Shown in pieces: positions 25,312 to 33,463 of a stretch of DNA of 64,000 nt. Origin of the DNA: Chitinophaga sancti. Its GTDB lineage: Bacteria; Bacteroidota; Bacteroidia; Chitinophagales; Chitinophagaceae. The DNA is taken from the NCBI RefSeq assembly GCF_034087045.1, contig NZ_CP139247.1, positions 4,738,001 through 4,802,000 on the forward strand. The letters are read 5' to 3'. Position 1 is the first letter of the stretch. Each line of letters opens with the position of its first letter. Below the pieces are notes generated by a model. That model was not told where the DNA came from, ran no database searches, and was given only the letters and a program-made list of their open reading frames with translations. Made by a program: the position numbers and the translations under genes.

Positions 25312-26197
25312 CTTTCAATAGTTTAATAAAACAGTCTTCAATAGTTACTGGCGTAGGTTTTATCTCTATTCCTGTAAAGTCCTGTGCAGTTAGCTCCTGT
25401 TGCAGATCGCCTTCAAAAGTTACATGCGCATATTCTCCAAATGCATAACTGTCTTTCACAAGCGAAGATGCCTGCAGGGCTTTGAGCAACCGGTGCATCT
25501 GGTCCGCTTTCACTGCATATAATTTGTCGGCAAATGCCTGCACGATGTCTGATGGTGTATCAATAGACAATATCTTTCCATCCTGTATCAAGGCAATTCT
25601 ATCACATAGATCTGCTTCATCCATATAAGGTGTAGACACAATGATGGTGATGTCCTGTTTTTTCAATTGCCGCAACATCTCCCAGAATTCTTTTCTTGAT
25701 ACGGGATCGACACCCGTTGTCGGTTCATCTAAAAACAGCACCGATGGCCGGTGGATGAGCGCACAACACAATGCCAGCTTTTGTTTCATTCCACCGGATA
25801 GTTTTCCTGCCCGCCTTTTTTTGAAAGGCTCAATCTGAACATAGATGTCTTTTATCAAATCATAATTTTCGGCTATGGTGGTATTAAACACCGTTGCGAA
25901 GAAATTCAGGTTCTCTTCCACGGTCAGGTCCTGGTACAGCGAAAACTTCCCGGGCATATATCCCGCCCGTTTGCGGATCGCTTTATAATCGCGCACCACA
26001 TCAAAACCATCTACCGTAGCACTCCCGCCATCTGGTAGTAACAAGGTGGTCAATACCCGGAAGATACTCGTCTTGCCCGCGCCATCAGGGCCGATCAGGC
26101 CAAATAGCTCACCTTTCTGTACAGCGAAGCACACATCATCCACGGCCGTTTTATCCTGGTACACCTTACGCAGGTGGTTGACGATTACAGCATCCAT
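25295..26197 (-). CDS. ABC transporter ATP-binding protein, partner of 24583-25311
   Basis: A 300-residue ATPase with Walker A GPDGAGKTS, canonical signature LSGGMKQKLAL, Walker B VLFLDEPTTGVDP and IVSTPYMDEAD, where the usual H-loop His is replaced by Pro. A C-terminal domain of about 75 residues follows. Having the good signature here and the good H-loop in the partner points to one functional and one degenerate ATP site in a heterodimer. Confidence 0.94.
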   Translation of the reverse strand: MDAVIVNHLRKVYQDKTAVDDVCFAVQKGELFGLIGPDGAGKTSIFRVLTTLLLPDGGSATVDGFDVVRDYKAIRKRAGYMPGKFSLYQDLTVEENLNFFATVFNTTIAENYDLIKDIYVQIEPFKKRRAGKLSGGMKQKLALCCALIHRPSVLFLDEPTTGVDPVSRKEFWEMLRQLKKQDITIIVSTPYMDEADLCDRIALIQDGKILSIDTPSDIVQAFADKLYAVKADQMHRLLKALQASSLVKDSYAFGEYAHVTFEGDLQQELTAQDFTGIEIKPTPVTIEDCFIKLLKDDQNR

Positions 26198-26200
26198 AAG

Positions 26201-27082
26201 TTATAATTTTATCTCACCGTACATCCCTATTTTCAGATATCCGTCATTATTCACGCGCACTTTGATCGCATATACGAGGTTGGCTCTTTCATCTTTTGTC
26301 TGAATCGTCTTAGGGGTGAACTCCGCTTTATTACTGATCCATTCGATGGTGCCTGTTTGGTCCTTCATGTTATCCACCAATACTTTCACCTGTTGGCCAG
26401 GTTTTACAAGCGACAGCTGATTGCCCGTCAGGTAGGCTCTTAAGATGATGGTATTCAAAGCAGCAATTTTGTACACGGCTTTGCCGGGACTTGTTACTTC
26501 GCCTGCTTCTGCATACTTGGTAAGGACAGTGCCGTCAATAGGATTCGTTAGTCTGCATTTATCCAGCTGATCATCTATCTGTTGGATCTGTGCCTGTAAA
26601 GGGGCTGCCTGATCTTTGAGGTTGGTCGTCGTAATACCGAGAGAAGACTGTGTAGCGGCGATCTGTTTTTTCACAATTGCTACCTGTGAAACTGCATCAT
26701 CCAGTTGTTTGCGGGTCGCAGCATCTGCTTTGAGTAAATTCTCTGTACGATCTCTTTCCCTTTCTGCCTGTCTCAGTTGTTCCTGCAAAGCGGCCGTTTG
26801 TGCAGCGATATCCGGACGGCCGCTCAGTACTGCACTGATCTGTGCCTGTAATTGTTTCTTTTTCAGTATGAGTTGAATGCTGTCGATATAACCCACTACC
26901 TGACCGGCTTTCAGCACTTGTCCCTCTTCAACATCCAGTGATTTGATATTGCCGGATGCCTCTGCAGAGACAATCGTTTCCACAGCTTCGAAAGTTCCGG
27001 ATGCGTCGTATGCCGCTTCTTTATTATTACAAGCAGAGAGGGTAGCGGCGACGAGTATGAGTATGATTAGATGCTTTTTCAT
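26201..27082 (-). CDS. HlyD/YbhG-like periplasmic adaptor lipoprotein
   Basis: A 293-residue adaptor with lipobox ATLSAC (C18). Barrel-sandwich halves (GNIKSLDVEEGQVLKAGQVV and TNPIDGTVLTKYAEAGEVTS) flank a long coiled-coil hairpin at about 70-165. It connects the ABC permeases with the TolC protein encoded upstream, and its ATG overlaps the tolC stop by 4 nt. Confidence 0.93.
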   Translation of the reverse strand: MKKHLIILILVAATLSACNNKEAAYDASGTFEAVETIVSAEASGNIKSLDVEEGQVLKAGQVVGYIDSIQLILKKKQLQAQISAVLSGRPDIAAQTAALQEQLRQAERERDRTENLLKADAATRKQLDDAVSQVAIVKKQIAATQSSLGITTTNLKDQAAPLQAQIQQIDDQLDKCRLTNPIDGTVLTKYAEAGEVTSPGKAVYKIAALNTIILRAYLTGNQLSLVKPGQQVKVLVDNMKDQTGTIEWISNKAEFTPKTIQTKDERANLVYAIKVRVNNDGYLKIGMYGEIKL

Positions 27083-28314
27083 AGATTACCTGTAGTAGTT
27101 TGTTGATTATATTGGGAGAGTAGCCATTGCATTTCATGCATGGACTTATTTTGCCTGGCCAGATTTTCGTCATTTACTTCTTTCAGAAAGTCATTGCCGG
27201 TGATCACGCCATTCTCCAATTGGGCGATGGCAGCAGTTTTGACCTGTGCACGCAATTTGATAATTGCATCGTCGGAGGTCATTAATTGCTGGTATTTGTT
27301 CACAGCAGCAGATTCCTGTTGTACAGTCATAGCTGTGTTAAATAAGAAGGTTTCTTTTTGTACGGCTATTTCCTGCTGGTTCACTACGATCTGCGCTCTC
27401 TTTTTCTTCAGGGTGTAAAAGGTAGAAGGAGACCAGCTCAGGCGAATACCTCCGAGATAGTATGCCTTGAAACTATTGTCCAGCATATTCAATCCCGGCC
27501 GGCCATATCCCCCCTGAATATAGAAGCCGACCTTGGGCCGGGTACTTACGGTCAATAACTGATCCTGTAGCCGCAAAGATCTCTGTTGCGCATCAAAGGA
27601 TAATAATTCCGGGCGATGAATGCTATCGGAGAGAGATAGAGCGGCTGGTTTCTCCAACGAGGTTACCGGGGCGCCAATAAACAAAGAAAGCATTTTGGCA
27701 TAAGCCTCTCGACTACTGGCAATTTCAATATTATGTTGCCGGGTAGCCAGAATTTCTGCATTGATCAGGTCTGCATTACTCCGAAAAGCTGTCCCATTAT
27801 CCAGCGCTGCCTGCGTTTTCTTCAACCCCAGTTGCAGATCTGCCAGCATCAGGTCATTTTGTTTCAGCTGTTCATCTGCCAGCAGAATCCCAAAATACAG
27901 CTGGTTAATTCTGTCTTTGAGCGCATACAGATCTGCCTGCAACTGTTGCCGTGACACGACCTCATTACTCTTTTGCAGCTCCTGGTGTTTCGCAATTTCA
28001 CCCCCATCATAGATCACCTGGTCCAGTTGCGCCGTGGCCTTATACTGGTCCTTATTCATAACCGGGATGTTCACTCCCGGTATGCTGATCGGTATCTGCG
28101 TCACCGCAGATTGGTAAGTGGCCTGTGCATTCATAGATAACTGCGGCAGGTATCCCTTTTTCAGGTTGTCAATCGTGTACGCTGCCGATTTGCTGATCAG
28201 GTCATATCTTTTCGTCAGCGGATAATGCTGTTCCGCCAGCCGGTGGCATTCCGGCAAGGTGAGTTGCCCCCTGGCAGACAACGAAAAAAGTAGAAGCAGG
28301 ACGTAGTATTTCAT
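27079..28314 (-). CDS. TolC-family outer-membrane efflux protein
   Basis: A 411-residue protein with a signal peptide (1-16, ending SARGQ), LTLPECHRLAEQHYPL at the start of the first repeat and long Gln/Leu/Ala helices. Outer-membrane channel of the ABC-2 export system. A TetR-type operator candidate lies 15 nt upstream of its ATG. Confidence 0.92.
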   Translation of the reverse strand: MKYYVLLLLFSLSARGQLTLPECHRLAEQHYPLTKRYDLISKSAAYTIDNLKKGYLPQLSMNAQATYQSAVTQIPISIPGVNIPVMNKDQYKATAQLDQVIYDGGEIAKHQELQKSNEVVSRQQLQADLYALKDRINQLYFGILLADEQLKQNDLMLADLQLGLKKTQAALDNGTAFRSNADLINAEILATRQHNIEIASSREAYAKMLSLFIGAPVTSLEKPAALSLSDSIHRPELLSFDAQQRSLRLQDQLLTVSTRPKVGFYIQGGYGRPGLNMLDNSFKAYYLGGIRLSWSPSTFYTLKKKRAQIVVNQQEIAVQKETFLFNTAMTVQQESAAVNKYQQLMTSDDAIIKLRAQVKTAAIAQLENGVITGNDFLKEVNDENLARQNKSMHEMQWLLSQYNQQTTTGNL

Positions 28315-28328
28315 ATTTAAACATATTA

Positions 28329-28345
28329 TTTAATCAAATGATTAA
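28329..28345. promoter_or_regulatory. Candidate TetR operator O2
   Basis: TTTAATCAAATGATTAA contains perfect arms TTAATCA/TGATTAA around AA. It lies between the regulator stop (28369) and the tolC ATG (28314), and matches the site at 28993-29009 in 16 of 17 positions. Confidence 0.6.
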
Positions 28346-28368
28346 GGCGTGGGCAAAAAAAATGCAGC

Positions 28369-28962
28369 TTATTCAAGCATGCATTTCAGCCAGATAGGAA
28401 TCAGCTTCTTACGTTCCTCCATGAGCTGATCATACTGTTCGTCGGTGACCGCTGCGGTTCCCTGCAAGATGGGCCGGGCGGCAAACGGAAAGATCAGCAT
28501 GCCCAAAAACGACATCAGAAAATGTATGGGATTGATATCTTTCTTTTTCTCCTGTAACTGCTGCATAAAGTGGGACCCGATTACATAGGCATCTACATTC
28601 AGCGTCTCCCGCAGCCAGACAGGGTTTTGCCTCAATTCACTCAGCACAAATAAAGGCAGGTCCGGATTCAGAAAAAGCATATTGATATAGCTGGTGGCGA
28701 TATTAGTGATCTTCTCATCCAGCGATTTACTTTTATCATTCAGCGTCGGCGCCAGTATGCCAAACAGCTTTTTCAGGTTTTCAGCCATCACAATTGAAAA
28801 CAGCTTCTCCTTACTACGGAAGTAATAATTCAACAGGGCCAGGTTCATCCCGGCCTCTTCTGCGATGTCCCGGGTCTTGGTAGCGGCATACCCTTTTTTG
28901 GTAAAAATAGTCCTGGCGGCGGCTTTGATCTTTTCTTCCGTTGAAATGCTCTTCTCTTCCAT
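28369..28962 (-). CDS. TetR-family regulator of the ABC-2 export operon
   Basis: A 197-residue TetR protein with HTH KIKAAARTIFTKKGY, TRDIAEEAGMNLALLNYYF and a helical ligand domain. It is similar in style and context to CecR (YbiH), which represses ybhGFSR in E. coli. It is the first gene of the operon. Two near-identical operator candidates, one over its own -33 box and one before tolC, support autoregulation and control of the pump. Confidence 0.92.
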   Translation of the reverse strand: MEEKSISTEEKIKAAARTIFTKKGYAATKTRDIAEEAGMNLALLNYYFRSKEKLFSIVMAENLKKLFGILAPTLNDKSKSLDEKITNIATSYINMLFLNPDLPLFVLSELRQNPVWLRETLNVDAYVIGSHFMQQLQEKKKDINPIHFLMSFLGMLIFPFAARPILQGTAAVTDEQYDQLMEERKKLIPIWLKCMLE

Positions 28963-28969
28963 AATTGTA

Positions 28970-29009
28970 CAAAGGTAAAGTTAAAATATTGATTTAAACA
29001 AATGATTAA
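28970..29009 (-). promoter_or_regulatory. Promoter of the TetR gene with overlapping operator O1
   Basis: On the minus strand TTTG (28999-29002), 21 nt and TACCTTTG (28970-28977) make a good Bacteroidota -33/-7 pair; the -7 box ends 7 nt before the ATG at 28962. TTTAAACAAATGATTAA at 28993-29009 overlays the -33 box and differs by one base from the site at 28329. Confidence 0.65.
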
Positions 29010-29077
29010 AGTTATAAAGGGGAGGAATTTTACAGAATAGAGCAGGTTATTTGATTTTCTTCAGCTTCGGCAGGCTT

Positions 29078-29110
29078 TGTCCATTTCATATCTCCTCCCT
29101 GTCCATTTCA
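29078..29110 (+). promoter_or_regulatory. Candidate LytTR direct repeat before the second kinase gene
   Basis: TGTCCATTTCA occurs at 29078-29088 and again at 29100-29110, 22 bp apart, upstream of the -7 element at 29166. The complement contains TGAAATGGAC. LytTR regulators bind two direct repeats about two turns apart; autoregulation by the regulator at 30183 is plausible. Confidence 0.5.
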
Positions 29111-29165
29111 AGTCCCATTATGCGCATTTTAACCCCTTAATTTCCCCATGATTTTATTTTGTGTG

Positions 29166-29173
29166 TACATTTG
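29166..29173 (+). promoter_or_regulatory. Candidate -7 element TACATTTG before the second kinase gene
   Basis: TACATTTG fits TAnnTTTG and ends 3 nt before the ATG at 29177, implying a leaderless transcript. An alternative is that translation begins at a later in-frame ATG. Confidence 0.5.
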
Positions 29174-29176
29174 CAG

Positions 29177-30202
29177 ATGTCACACTCATACCAGTTAAAA
29201 TGGTGTTTCATCATGATTTTCATCCTCGCCGGCGGAACAATCCTGATGCGACTAAAGGATTTTAGCTTCCTCAATCTCCGGACGTTCCTGGAGTACTTTT
29301 CCATGATTACCGTTACTATATTTGCCTGCTGGATGGTACATGGGTATCTCAGGTTACACGAGCCCAAAGGAGTCAGTAAACAACTCCGTCCTATTGTCCG
29401 CATAGCAGCCGCCATGCTGGTGGCATTTTCTCTGAATTACCTTTCAGTAATTATAATTCCAAGCAGGTTTTTATTTCAGGACATGGTATTTCATCATACC
29501 TATGCCGATTTTCTACGCATCATCATCAGTGCATTTTTTGTCAGTATGTTTTGTCACATCGTATGGAGCTCGCTGGCTGCCAACATTATGCTGCAAAAAG
29601 CACAACTTGAAAATGAGCACCTTAAACAGGCACACCTCCGTGCACAGTTGCTGTCCTTACAACAACAGATCAGTCCTCATTTCCTGTTCAATTCTCTCAG
29701 TACGCTCAAGCACATCGCTCATGATAAGGGTACCAAAGACTTTGTTGTACAGCTATCCCATGTATATCGTTACCTGCTGAACATCAATGAACACCAGATC
29801 ACCAAGCTCGCTGATGAACTGAACTTTATCGACTCTTATTTATACATTCTCTACCAGCGTTTCGAAGGCGATCTGAAAGTACAGATCAATATTCCGGAGC
29901 AGTATCACAATTACCTGATACCTCCTTTATCCATTCAGCTCTTAATCGAAAATGCCATTAAGCACAATGCGCTCTCCCCGGAAACACCTTTGCTGATAGA
30001 GATCTTTATTGAAAATGAAACAGTCACCGTCAAAAATATCCGCCAGCCGAAAAAATACCCCGTGGAGAGTACTAAATTAGGTTTGCAGAATATCAACGAT
30101 CGCTTCCTGTTATTGTTCGATAAGCAAATTACCGTCGACAACACCGACGAAAGTTTTACTGTACATTTACCAGTCATTAGCCATGAACGTTATTATCATT
30201 GA
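29177..30202 (+). CDS. LytS-like sensor histidine kinase
   Basis: 341 residues from ATG 29177 (MSHSYQLKWC). Four hydrophobic segments occupy residues 8-135. QQQISPHFLFNSLSTLKHI carries phospho-acceptor H168, and the ATPase domain has LLIENAIKHNAL and the TKLGLQNINDRF glycine block. No separate sensor domain. It overlaps the regulator gene by 20 nt. The pair precedes an RND efflux operon in the same direction. Confidence 0.93.
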   Translation: MSHSYQLKWCFIMIFILAGGTILMRLKDFSFLNLRTFLEYFSMITVTIFACWMVHGYLRLHEPKGVSKQLRPIVRIAAAMLVAFSLNYLSVIIIPSRFLFQDMVFHHTYADFLRIIISAFFVSMFCHIVWSSLAANIMLQKAQLENEHLKQAHLRAQLLSLQQQISPHFLFNSLSTLKHIAHDKGTKDFVVQLSHVYRYLLNINEHQITKLADELNFIDSYLYILYQRFEGDLKVQINIPEQYHNYLIPPLSIQLLIENAIKHNALSPETPLLIEIFIENETVTVKNIRQPKKYPVESTKLGLQNINDRFLLLFDKQITVDNTDESFTVHLPVISHERYYH

Positions 30203-30935
30203 AGACGAGCGTAAAACAGCCAGAGAATTACAGGACATCCTTACCAGTATCGACAGCGAAATCCGCGTGCTGCAGGTGTTACCCTCTGTAGTGGCTGCCA
30301 TCAGTTGGTTCAGGGAAAACCCTGCACCTGACCTGATATTCTCTGATATTCAACTGGGAGATGGACTCTGTTTTGAAATCTATCGGGAAGTACCGGTGAA
30401 TGCGCCAATCATTTTCTGCACCGCCTTTGATCAATACGCTATCCAGGCTTTTGAATCCAATAGTATAGACTATCTGCTAAAACCACTGGAAGAAGCCCTG
30501 GTAGAAAGAAGTCTGAAGAAATTTCATCGTATCAGAGACCATTACAATACCTACCAGCAAAGCCTGACAAAGGCTATGACCCAGATGGAAAACGCCTACC
30601 GCAATACCATCCTCGTACATTACCGGGAGAAAATGGTGCCCGTCAAGGTAGCCGATCTTGCCTATATACATGCTGCCAATGGCGTTGTAACCCTCCATAC
30701 CCGCAACGATCAGGATTACACGATCCAGTACACTATCGACCAACTGGAGAACATGCTGAACCGCAATGACTTCTTCCGGGCCAACCGCCAATTTATAATA
30801 CACAGGGAAAGTATCACAGATATCGAACATTACTTTAACCGGAGATTGATAATCAAGACGATCTGTAAAACCCCGGAAAAGATTATCGTGAGCCGCCTGA
30901 AGGCGCAGGACTTTTTACGCTGGGTAGAACAGTGA
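30183..30935 (+). CDS. LytTR response regulator
   Basis: A 250-residue regulator: receiver with ED pocket at 7-8, phospho-acceptor D55 in IFSDIQLGDG, CTAFDQYA and LLKPLEE; then a linker and the LytTR domain (VKVADLAYIHAANGVVTLHT, FFRANRQFIIHRESI). Direct repeats just after its stop codon and before the efflux operon are candidate targets. Confidence 0.95.
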   Translation: MNVIIIEDERKTARELQDILTSIDSEIRVLQVLPSVVAAISWFRENPAPDLIFSDIQLGDGLCFEIYREVPVNAPIIFCTAFDQYAIQAFESNSIDYLLKPLEEALVERSLKKFHRIRDHYNTYQQSLTKAMTQMENAYRNTILVHYREKMVPVKVADLAYIHAANGVVTLHTRNDQDYTIQYTIDQLENMLNRNDFFRANRQFIIHRESITDIEHYFNRRLIIKTICKTPEKIIVSRLKAQDFLRWVEQ

Positions 30936-30972
30936 CACTTCATTTCCCTTTTTGCTCACTTCATTTCCCTAT
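30936..30972 (+). promoter_or_regulatory. Candidate LytTR direct repeat before the RND operon
   Basis: CACTTCATTTCCCT occurs at 30936-30949 and 30957-30970, 21 bp apart, 47 bp before the -7 element at 31019. The complement holds GGAAATGAAG, which shares GAAATGRA with the repeat upstream of the kinase gene. Confidence 0.55.
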
Positions 30973-31018
30973 TTGCGCTTTTCATTCATATTTAAATAAA
31001 TGACGCAATTGTAGTCGG

Positions 31019-31026
31019 TAGTTTTG
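31019..31026 (+). promoter_or_regulatory. Candidate -7 element TAGTTTTG for the RND operon
   Basis: TAGTTTTG matches TAnnTTTG and lies 17 nt before the ATG at 31044. With the LytTR direct repeats upstream it gives the layout expected of an activated promoter. Confidence 0.5.
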
Positions 31027-31043
31027 TCTCATTGCATACTTAT

Positions 31044-32384
31044 ATGAGAAAGAAAAAACTACTTATTGCAGTGTTATTACTGATCAGTGGCGCCTCTTAT
31101 GCCCAGAACAACTGGACACTTAAGAGCTGCATTGAATACGGTTTGAAAAACCACCGTAGCAATGTTGTGTATGCCAATGATAAAAAAGCTGCAGATGCCA
31201 AAGCCCGCGAAGCACTGGCTGCTTACCTGCCCAGTGTCAGTATCTCCGGCTCTATCGACGACAACCTGAAAGTACAGGAAACCGTAATTCCTGCCGGTAT
31301 ATTCGGCGACCATGATCTTCGTGTTGCATTTACCAAAAAATTCAATACCAATCCTGTAGCACAACTCGATCAAACCATTTTCGATCAGTCGCTGCTCACC
31401 GGGCTCAAGGCGAATAAATATAACAGGGAATCTGCCGACCTGAATGTGCAGCAGAATAACGAGACCATTATATACAATATCAGCAATGCCTTTGCTCAGA
31501 TTTTCGTGTATAGGGAACAGTTGTCTCTCCTGCATACCAACCTGGATACCTACCACGAACAGATGGACATCACCAGTCTGCAGGTAAACAAAGGTACTGT
31601 ATTGCAGAAGGAACTGGACAAAGTAACGGTTGACTACAACAATACCGTATCTAAAATACATGTTGCAGAAAGTAACCTTACTTTATCCTACAACCAGCTC
31701 AAATATGAAATGGGATTTCCGCTCACTGATACCATCACGGTAGACAGTACGGAAGCTGCCAAAGCCTTTAATAGCCTGGCTATCGCTGCGCCCGATGCGA
31801 ATACCTTTTCAGCTGCGAACCGCCTGGATTTCCGTATCTCACAGGTCAATGAGAAAATGCTGGCCATTGATGAGCAGCGCCTTCGCAATGGGATCTATCC
31901 AAGACTCACCGCATATGCCCGTTATGGTGCAATTGGTTATGGCGATAACCTGAATGAGTCTTTCAAATCACTGGCTACTTACTCCGCCATAGGTATCAAA
32001 CTCAGTATTCCTATTCTCGATTTCTACAAGCGCAATGCGCAATCGGCACAGGCAAAGTACAAACACCTGAATGCAATCGAACAATTAAAAATAGACGAAG
32101 GTAAATACGCACTGGAATACCAGAACGCCCGCACCAAAGTAATGCAGGAGCAGGGCAATATGGACAATAACCGGCGCAATATAGAACTGGCGCAATCTGT
32201 GTTCACCACTACCAATCTGCAATACCAGAAAGGTACCACGGACATGACCGATTGGCTCAATGCCCAGAACTCACTGAAAGAAGCACAGAACAATTACCTG
32301 AGCTCCATATATAATTTCTTCCTTGCCCGTATCGATCTCGAAAAAGCGGGTGGATCACTCAAGACTTTTTACCTGGCTCTATAA
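31044..32384 (+). CDS. TolC-family outer-membrane efflux protein
   Basis: 446 residues from ATG 31044 (MRKKKLLIAV); a TTG 12 nt upstream is in frame but unlikely. Signal peptide to about residue 21 (SYAQ). The N-terminal NWTLKSCIEYGLKNHRSNV and long helices fit the OEP family. First structural gene of the RND efflux operon, 9 nt before the adaptor gene. Confidence 0.95.
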   Translation: MRKKKLLIAVLLLISGASYAQNNWTLKSCIEYGLKNHRSNVVYANDKKAADAKAREALAAYLPSVSISGSIDDNLKVQETVIPAGIFGDHDLRVAFTKKFNTNPVAQLDQTIFDQSLLTGLKANKYNRESADLNVQQNNETIIYNISNAFAQIFVYREQLSLLHTNLDTYHEQMDITSLQVNKGTVLQKELDKVTVDYNNTVSKIHVAESNLTLSYNQLKYEMGFPLTDTITVDSTEAAKAFNSLAIAAPDANTFSAANRLDFRISQVNEKMLAIDEQRLRNGIYPRLTAYARYGAIGYGDNLNESFKSLATYSAIGIKLSIPILDFYKRNAQSAQAKYKHLNAIEQLKIDEGKYALEYQNARTKVMQEQGNMDNNRRNIELAQSVFTTTNLQYQKGTTDMTDWLNAQNSLKEAQNNYLSSIYNFFLARIDLEKAGGSLKTFYLAL

Positions 32385-32392
32385 ATAGCAAT

Positions 32393-33451
32393 ATGAAAAC
32401 GAAGTACATCGTAAGTTTAGTCGTTATCCTGATCATCGGATTGATCGTTTACAAACTGGCTGTCAATAAGAAAAAGCTGAACGAAAAAAATAAGCAGGCG
32501 CCTGTGACCCTGGTACAGATACCGGTAAAGGTAGCCGTAGCCAGGGAACAGTTGCTCGAAATCAATATCATAAAGACCGGTAACATTGCACCGTTCAAAG
32601 AAGCAAAGGCCGTAGCCATGAGTGGCGGTACCCTTACACAGGTGCGCTTTGAACTGGGTGATCAGGTAAAACAGGAACAGGTACTCGCTATTACGGATAC
32701 ACGACAGGCACAGCTGGAACTGCAAAAAGCAGAAACAGATGCCGCCAAGCTCCGTAATGACCTCGATACCTACACCGAACTTCTGAAAGGCAAAGCCGCC
32801 ACACAGGAGAAGTTAAATGAAATCAAAAACAACTACCAGACTGCCCTGAACCAGGTAGACCAGGTGCGGAAGAAACTCGCGGATGCCGTGATCAAAGCGC
32901 CTACCAGTGGTATCATCAGCGCTAAACCGGTAGAACAGGGGGTATTTGTAAATGCAGGTACGGAGATCGCTACTATCGTGAACCTGAACAAAGCAAAAGT
33001 ACAGGTGAACCTGACAGAAGCAGAAGTTTACAAAGTAACAAACGGGCAGAAAGTTAAGATCACCTCTGATGTGTATCCCGGTAAGGAATTCTTTGGTACT
33101 ATAAGTTTTATCAGCCCGCAGGCCGATCAGACACACAACTACCTGGTGGAAATTATGACGGACAATACCACACAGTCCATTCTCCGCTCCGGTACATTCG
33201 TATATGCTGACTTTTCTAAGAAGACACAGGAACAATTACTGGTGATCCCGAGAGAAGCCCTGACAGAGAGCGTGAAGAACGCTTCTGTATATGTAGTGAA
33301 GAATAATGTAGTACATCAGCAGCTCATCCGGACCGGTACTGAAATGGGCGGTTTGATGCAGGTGATCAGTGGTTTGCAGGCAGGTGACTCTGTCGTTACT
33401 TCCGGTCAGATCAACCTGAAAGATGGTACTCCAGTCAGTGTGTCAAAATAA
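32393..33451 (+). CDS. RND efflux membrane-fusion protein
   Basis: A 352-residue adaptor with an N-terminal membrane anchor (about 5-22), a lipoyl-like barrel-sandwich (SGGTLTQVRFELGDQVKQ and VIKAPTSGIISAKPVEQG), an alpha-hairpin between, and a C-terminal beta domain (VTSGQINLKDGTPVSV). It links the RND pump to TolC. 12 nt separate it from the pump gene. Confidence 0.95.
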   Translation: MKTKYIVSLVVILIIGLIVYKLAVNKKKLNEKNKQAPVTLVQIPVKVAVAREQLLEINIIKTGNIAPFKEAKAVAMSGGTLTQVRFELGDQVKQEQVLAITDTRQAQLELQKAETDAAKLRNDLDTYTELLKGKAATQEKLNEIKNNYQTALNQVDQVRKKLADAVIKAPTSGIISAKPVEQGVFVNAGTEIATIVNLNKAKVQVNLTEAEVYKVTNGQKVKITSDVYPGKEFFGTISFISPQADQTHNYLVEIMTDNTTQSILRSGTFVYADFSKKTQEQLLVIPREALTESVKNASVYVVKNNVVHQQLIRTGTEMGGLMQVISGLQAGDSVVTSGQINLKDGTPVSVSK

Positions 33452-33463
33452 AAAAGCGCCCTC

